64,000 bases of DNA, from NCBI GenBank assembly GCA_031551635.1, contig JAVBNH010000009.1, positions 1-64,000 of the forward strand, read 5' to 3'. The notes beneath the pieces were generated by a model. The model ran no database searches. It had not been told where the DNA came from and saw only the letters and a list, made by a program, of their open reading frames with translations. This DNA is from JAVBNH01 sp031551635. GTDB lineage: Bacteria; Bacillota; Clostridia; Oscillospirales; Acutalibacteraceae. Shown here one piece after another: positions 59,272 to 64,000 of this stretch (position 1 is its first letter; every line of letters starts with the position of its first letter). The translations under genes were made by a program, and so were the position numbers.

Positions 59272-61779
59272 TCAATACCCGGCTTTTATAATTCCGTTTG
59301 GAGTGCGAATGCTGCCTCTAGCCCATTCGAGCTCAGGGATTTCCGCTGGCTTGATTTCATAGTCGCTCCAGTTGAAGCTGCCTTCTTTTTGCCGGATTCC
59401 CAAAATATCGGTAAAGAAATATTCAACGACAGAGCCGAACATAGGATGGTTTTTTGAGTTTCTTCCGCTCCATTCCTCCCAGAGCGTAGTCGCGCCGCTC
59501 CTGCGCATAAAATCAAAGGAAATTTCATGCGCCGAGGTGAGCAGCTTATAAGCGAGTGAAGCGTTGCCGCTCCTGAAAAGTGTCTTTGTCAGAATATCCG
59601 TTCCGAAAATGCCAGTGTCGTAATGTCCGAGTTCATTGTAACGCTTGACAATATTACCAAGAAGACGCTCATCTCCTAGAGCGATATCATACATAAATGC
59701 GTCCGCCGCCTGCGCACCGCCGAAAAAGCTGCCGCTGTCCTTATCGAAGAAGTTGCTCATCAATGCCTCCTTGCAGGAGGCTGTTTTTTCGTCAATAAAG
59801 CTTTTGTCGCTGTCTGTTCCGAGGATTTCCGCCACCTTGTTCGCTATTTCAAGACATTTCACGAAATAGTAGGTGTTCACAAAAGGCTCGCTGATTATCA
59901 GCTTGTTTCCCGGCGGGTTCCAGTCACCTAGACACCAGCCGAAGTCCTCCTCGCGGACAACCAGACCGTTTTCACTGCGTAAATCGAGGTAATGAAGGTA
60001 TTTTATTATGTGCGGATAATATTTTTCCAGAATATCAATTTCGCCCGTAAAAAGATAGTAATTCCACGGCACAATTGCTATTGCTCCGCCCCAGCCACCG
60101 GGTCCGCCGCCTCCGCCATAGAAAGGAGCGGTGTGCTGGACATGACCGTTGTATCTGTCCTGACAGTCGGCAATGTCCTGCATCCATTTTCGGTACATTG
60201 CCTTCGCGTCATAATTTGTCAGAACCGAACGCACGGTAATCTGACCGTCGCCTGTGTAGCCGAGGCGTTCGCGGTGGGGGCAGTCGGAAGGCACGCAGCA
60301 GTGAATATTGTTGCTCTGTGTGCGGATATATGCGTTATATATCCAGTTCAGTGTCTCGTTGCTGCTCTCAAATTCACTGATGCATTCAATTTCCGAGTGA
60401 ACCACGCGGAACTCGATTACCTCCGCGTTCCCAAGCACTTCAAAATACCGCGCGGCGTGCCATGTGAAGCGCGGGTATAGCTCACCCTCATAGTCGCCGT
60501 CATTGATGAAAACATCTCTCTGCATTCGTGCGGTGCCGCCTGTTGATTCAAAATCAAGCGAGCCGTCCTCAAAAAGCCAGTCGGCATAGCGCACAAAAAC
60601 GGTGTCGTCCCGCCTTTTGTTTGAAAAACGCAAAACCGCGTAACCTGAAACAGCTTCACCCAGGTCATAGGTTTTGCAATCGCCGAACTCGCGGATGCAT
60701 TTCGGCTCGATTAGGCGAATAACCTTATCGCTGGGGCATTCCTGCTTGCAAATCAAGGATTTCGGCGCGGGAACACTGTAGTGTTTTTCCCAGTCAGAGC
60801 AGTCAAAACACGGTTCAAAGCACCCATTTTTCGCAAGGCGCATATCATGGGTTTCACCGAAATAGATATTGGTTCTGGTAATTTCACCCGTATCGAAACA
60901 GCCGTTTTTGTCCGAAACGAAACACAGTTTTTCGCCGCTTTTCGTCTCGATTGTGATTTTATAGCACAGTTTAAGCTGACCGCAGCGGGTAAAGCCCTCG
61001 TTGCGGCTCTCGTGCTGAGCGTACCAGCCGTTACCTATATGGACACCCAGCACATTTTCGCCGTCTCTGAGCGAATGCGTTATGTCATAATTCAAATAAT
61101 AAATTCGGTGAGAGAGGGTGTCAAATATCGGCATATTAATTTTATCCAGCGGGCGTTTTTCATAGTCGGACCATGCGGGGACATTCAAATCTTCGCTGAT
61201 TCTCTCGCCGTTAATGTATAATTCGAAAAATCCAAGACTGGTAATGTCTATACTCGCGCTTTTGACCTCGCAGGCTGTAAATGAGCGTCTGAAGCGGACT
61301 GCTTCAGCGTCCTTTTTAAATTCCAGCCACTCGCAGCCGTCAAAAACAAGGTTTTTTGCCATATGGGTGTGAGGAATATGACCGTCCATATATTCAACGC
61401 CGTAAGGTGCGAAGCCGAATTTTTCATAGAAGGGTACAGCGTAGGTCTGGGCTCCCAAAGAGAAGCTTTCAGCGCCGAGCTGTTTCGCTTTTTCCATCAG
61501 CTCATTCATTATTCTCGCGCCGAGATGGCGGCTTCTATAACTGCGCAGTACCGCCACACGCCCCGGCGAAAAGTCATGATTGCCGCCGCTGTTTTCGAAA
61601 ATTCTGCCGCAGGCTACTGCCTTTTTATCGTCGTAAATTACAAGATGGTGACAGGTTTCGTCATGCTCATCGAATTCGTCGGCAACCGAATACCCCTGCT
61701 CATCGCAGAATACAGCTATCCTGACCTCACGCGCGTCATCGTAGTTCTCACCGGGCAAAATAAATTTTGATGTTATCAT
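59272..61779 (-). CDS. GNAT acetyltransferase fused to GH78 alpha-L-rhamnosidase
   Basis: 835 residues. Residues about 1-145 are an N-acetyltransferase: REVRIAVFCDEQGYS, VACGRIFE, GRVAVLRSYRSRHLGARIMNELM (acetyl-CoA loop RSRHLGA), FYEKFGFAPYGVEYMDGHIPH. Residues about 150-835 are a GH78 rhamnosidase: NGWYAQHES, SDCPHRERLGYTGDGQ, GGGGPGGWGGAIAIVPWNYY, and TTLWEEWSG. No signal peptide, so cytosolic. Domains are in one frame with no stop between. It starts 10 bp after the beta-helix gene stops, in one operon. Confidence 0.9.
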   Translation of the reverse strand: MITSKFILPGENYDDAREVRIAVFCDEQGYSVADEFDEHDETCHHLVIYDDKKAVACGRIFENSGGNHDFSPGRVAVLRSYRSRHLGARIMNELMEKAKQLGAESFSLGAQTYAVPFYEKFGFAPYGVEYMDGHIPHTHMAKNLVFDGCEWLEFKKDAEAVRFRRSFTACEVKSASIDITSLGFFELYINGERISEDLNVPAWSDYEKRPLDKINMPIFDTLSHRIYYLNYDITHSLRDGENVLGVHIGNGWYAQHESRNEGFTRCGQLKLCYKITIETKSGEKLCFVSDKNGCFDTGEITRTNIYFGETHDMRLAKNGCFEPCFDCSDWEKHYSVPAPKSLICKQECPSDKVIRLIEPKCIREFGDCKTYDLGEAVSGYAVLRFSNKRRDDTVFVRYADWLFEDGSLDFESTGGTARMQRDVFINDGDYEGELYPRFTWHAARYFEVLGNAEVIEFRVVHSEIECISEFESSNETLNWIYNAYIRTQSNNIHCCVPSDCPHRERLGYTGDGQITVRSVLTNYDAKAMYRKWMQDIADCQDRYNGHVQHTAPFYGGGGGPGGWGGAIAIVPWNYYLFTGEIDILEKYYPHIIKYLHYLDLRSENGLVVREEDFGWCLGDWNPPGNKLIISEPFVNTYYFVKCLEIANKVAEILGTDSDKSFIDEKTASCKEALMSNFFDKDSGSFFGGAQAADAFMYDIALGDERLLGNIVKRYNELGHYDTGIFGTDILTKTLFRSGNASLAYKLLTSAHEISFDFMRRSGATTLWEEWSGRNSKNHPMFGSVVEYFFTDILGIRQKEGSFNWSDYEIKPAEIPELEWARGSIRTPNGIIKAGY

Positions 61780-61789
61780 ATTTTTTCCT

Positions 61790-64000
61790 TTATTTTCTTC
61801 CTATATTATCAAGTGGTATGGGCGCGAAGAAGCTGAATTGTGAATTGTCGTTGAATGTGTAATCCCCGCCTGCGAAGTCAACAAAGCCGATATCGTTGAC
61901 AGCAAAAATTTTGTTATTTTCAATATTCGCGTATTTTTTAACACCGTCGTCCAGCATTCCGATATTCTTTTTGGGGGATAAAATTATATTGTTGTAAACA
62001 TGTCCGTTCGGGTTTATCGCATAATTTTTATCCTTGTTGTTCGCGTTATAGCCGAGCATCAGGTCAATACCGGGATATTTATGACCCCAAGCGGCGTTGA
62101 GTGCTTTGGCTTCTGCGAGAAGCTCCCAGTGCCTGCCTGTCGATTCCTTGACATAGCTCTTGTACCAGCCGTCGTCATGATAACCCGAATAGGTGCGGTC
62201 ATCGTAATAAATCGCTGTTTTCGCGTTGATTATGAGGTTGTTTGACACGTCAATATCCCTGCCGCTGCCGATAAGGAAGGCGTTCCCTGGAATATTGATA
62301 AGGAGGTTGCCATATGCTGTCTGACCGGCGAGACCGTCGTCAAAATAGATTCCGTTCGGTGTAAATTCACCTGTCCCGATGTCTGCAATGATATTGTAGC
62401 GGAGAATATTACCGTAGTAGCTCAGGTTACGCCCTGCATAAATCGCGCCCGCGTCACTTGAGTGGCGGACAACATTGTGCAGGTAGTTGTTCTCAATAAG
62501 GTGCTCGTTACCCTCGTAAAATATCCCCATATGCGGGGCGTTGAATATTTCGTTATTCGCAACAACATTCCCGACACCGTGAAGCGAAACACCTGACGCA
62601 TAAGTTTTTTGAATCTCCGCGTAGTCGTGAATACTGTTGTTTTTAACTGTGTTATTCTCAAAAACCAGACCGCCCGCGCGGATATCAACGCCCTGTGAGT
62701 TATACATATCAGAGCCGAGGTAAACCGCATCCTTGCCTATAGAATAAATTTCGCAGCCGGAAAGCTCGTTGCCGCTGCCCTGCACGGTTACACCTCTCGC
62801 TGCTGCGTTTGAAATTTTTGAGTACCGCAATGTGCAGTTTTTGCCGAAAATTTCGGCGCAGGAGCCTCGCGTACCGCTGAAATCTATGCCGTCAATTACG
62901 ATATTTTCCGCAGTGCTCCCGATTTTTAAGAGGCTTCCGGTATAAGTCGTAAGGGCTATCTCACTGTTCGCGAAGTCCGCGGGAGGATAGAAGTAAAGCT
63001 TATTAGCATTTCTGTCTATATAGTATTCGCCGACTGTGTCAAGCTCCTCAAAGACATTGTAGAAAGAATACAGCGCGCCCTCCTTGTAGCCGTAATTGCT
63101 GACATAGCTAGTTGTGACGGCGGCGGTGTCTTTATTGTAGGCTGCAATTGTCGTTGAGCTGTCCGCCCAGTCCCAGAAGAAATAGCCGAACATCCACACA
63201 TCCTCAAGTGTCTGCCACTTTTTAACGCGGTTGTTAGTCTCCTCGTCAAGGGTAAAGGTGCCGCCCTTGTGGTTGCGTCTCTGTGCCCAAGTGTTGTCAT
63301 AATTCTGCGGGCTTGGTTCTGAGCAGTCGCCGACATCAAGCACCTTGTTTATCTTGAGATACTGTGAGTTATTCGGGTAAGACGCGAGAGTCTGGCGGGA
63401 ATCATTGCAGAAAAATTCGCCGGGCAGAATACCGGTGTGGTCACCATCATATTTATAAGCGGTTGAATATGCGCCGATGGAATAAAGCTTACCGTAGTCG
63501 GCTTTGCTTATGCCGTATAGTGATAAATCAACGCTTTTTACCTTGTCGGCGGCTGAAGGGCTAAGCCTTGCTTTTTCTGCGGTATTGAGTGATGTAAAGT
63601 CAGCAGGGTTAAGCGTTGCCGCTCCTGTGACGGTAACGGGACTTTCGTCATATGCGGCGAATTTAAGCTCGTATCCTTCGCCGATATTATCTCTTTCGTC
63701 AAAGCTGAGAAAATTCGCATTACCCGAGTATTCACCGCCGAAAACCGCGACTGTAAGGTTTCGCTTGGTACCGTTCATAGCTGCGATTTCGGCTCGAGCC
63801 GCGTCCTGAGCCTTTGTCAGTGTCTTGAACGGAGCGGCTTTGCTGCCGGTGTTCGCGTCGTTTCCGCCCATGGCACTGACATAAAAATCCGCGTCATCTA
63901 TAGCTGCACGCGCGGGCTCAGTGTAAGGCGTAACGAGCGGCGCGGGTGTTACAGGACTTATGCCGTCCCTGTTTTGCTTATAAAAAAGCGAGCAGAAGGT
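61790..64000 (-). CDS. Right-handed parallel beta-helix protein, N-terminus beyond the window
   Basis: At least 736 residues; the frame stays open through 64000, so the start lies outside. The visible N-terminal part is a Pro/Thr linker, then DFYVSAMGGNDANTGS and PFKTLTKAQDAARAEIA. The middle and C-terminal parts show many PbH1 coils (VIDGIDFSGTRGS, NNSIHDYAEIQ, NVVANNEIFNAPHMGIFYEGNEHLIENNY in parts). Such proteins include polysaccharide lyases and rhamnogalacturonan-active enzymes. Residues DDGLAGQTAYGN and SDAGAIYAGRNL are typical of the group. Operon partner of the rhamnosidase fusion. Confidence 0.85.
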   Translation of the reverse strand, partial: TFCSLFYKQNRDGISPVTPAPLVTPYTEPARAAIDDADFYVSAMGGNDANTGSKAAPFKTLTKAQDAARAEIAAMNGTKRNLTVAVFGGEYSGNANFLSFDERDNIGEGYELKFAAYDESPVTVTGAATLNPADFTSLNTAEKARLSPSAADKVKSVDLSLYGISKADYGKLYSIGAYSTAYKYDGDHTGILPGEFFCNDSRQTLASYPNNSQYLKINKVLDVGDCSEPSPQNYDNTWAQRRNHKGGTFTLDEETNNRVKKWQTLEDVWMFGYFFWDWADSSTTIAAYNKDTAAVTTSYVSNYGYKEGALYSFYNVFEELDTVGEYYIDRNANKLYFYPPADFANSEIALTTYTGSLLKIGSTAENIVIDGIDFSGTRGSCAEIFGKNCTLRYSKISNAAARGVTVQGSGNELSGCEIYSIGKDAVYLGSDMYNSQGVDIRAGGLVFENNTVKNNSIHDYAEIQKTYASGVSLHGVGNVVANNEIFNAPHMGIFYEGNEHLIENNYLHNVVRHSSDAGAIYAGRNLSYYGNILRYNIIADIGTGEFTPNGIYFDDGLAGQTAYGNLLINIPGNAFLIGSGRDIDVSNNLIINAKTAIYYDDRTYSGYHDDGWYKSYVKESTGRHWELLAEAKALNAAWGHKYPGIDLMLGYNANNKDKNYAINPNGHVYNNIILSPKKNIGMLDDGVKKYANIENNKIFAVNDIGFVDFAGGDYTFNDNSQFSFFAPIPLDNIGRK

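Noticed and set aside
59167..59457. Plus-strand ORF overlapping the end of the rhamnosidase gene
   Set aside because: Antisense shadow without ribosome site; the GH78 frame is clearly coding.

Overview
The window reads as a chromosome fragment of an anaerobic, spore-forming member of the Clostridia, most likely in or near the Oscillospirales (Ruminococcaceae and relatives). This rests on several features: a full-length SpoIIE with a Spo0A-type promoter, a sodium-pump decarboxylase operon, a two-gene SufC/SufB-type Fe-S assembly set, the HisZ plus short-HisG form of ATP phosphoribosyltransferase, a CD1247-type acidic protein, and neighbouring cohesin-like and dockerin proteins of the kind found in plant-fibre degraders. 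No tRNA, rRNA, prophage, IS transposase or CRISPR array was recognised. Genes lie on both strands in short operons, many with clear sigma-A promoters and hairpin terminators.

Layout. 0-3 kb: an ECF sigma factor and a large membrane-anchored partner (probable anti-sigma or sensor). 3-5.7 kb: a MurD-type ligase overlapping a MurL-type epimerase, an alternative way of placing D-Glu in peptidoglycan. 5.8-9 kb: rpsU, yqeG, an M24 aminopeptidase, efp and a CD1247-type protein. 9-12.6 kb: an unknown membrane-anchored protein, a Na+/alanine symporter and an AraC-GyrI regulator. 12.7-18.1 kb: one minus-strand operon for a biotin-dependent Na+-pumping decarboxylase, containing two different carboxyltransferase subunits and a biotin ligase. 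18.4-25.7 kb: a LysM-CAP protein, then DNA repair genes (radC, uvrB, uvrA, ogt), with a MITE-like palindrome fused to the end of uvrA. 25.7-30.6 kb: two XRE regulators, nicotinate phosphoribosyltransferase with an iron alcohol dehydrogenase, and a diguanylate cyclase.

30.7-35 kb: sufB/sufC preceded by a 28-codon upstream ORF that contains a terminator-like hairpin and ends directly against the sufC start codon, then spoIIE. 35-45.8 kb: glycerol kinase, GH130 phosphorylase, malic enzyme, an amidohydrolase, a flavin-binding protein, an ACT/DUF711 pair and a secreted leucine-rich dockerin protein. 46-50 kb: a cell-wall-anchored cohesin-like protein, the KDG kinase/KDPG aldolase genes and a PduL phosphotransacylase. 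50-57.4 kb: a histidine operon (hisZGDCHAF) lacking hisB and hisI/E, followed by an EEP-family phosphohydrolase. 57.4-64 kb: an AAA/DUF4143 ATPase with a tandem-repeat leader, an acetyltransferase-rhamnosidase fusion, and a parallel beta-helix protein cut by the window edge. The last two suggest pectin or rhamnogalacturonan use.

Two themes run across the window. First, at least four copies of a ~77-bp palindromic repeat, one ~165-bp palindrome and several TTAGG heptamer arrays sit at 3' ends of genes and repeatedly supply the stop codon. Second, carbon metabolism is coherent: uronate and rhamnoside degradation, KDG kinase/KDPG aldolase, malic enzyme, the decarboxylase Na+ pump and PduL together fit fermentation of plant polysaccharides.
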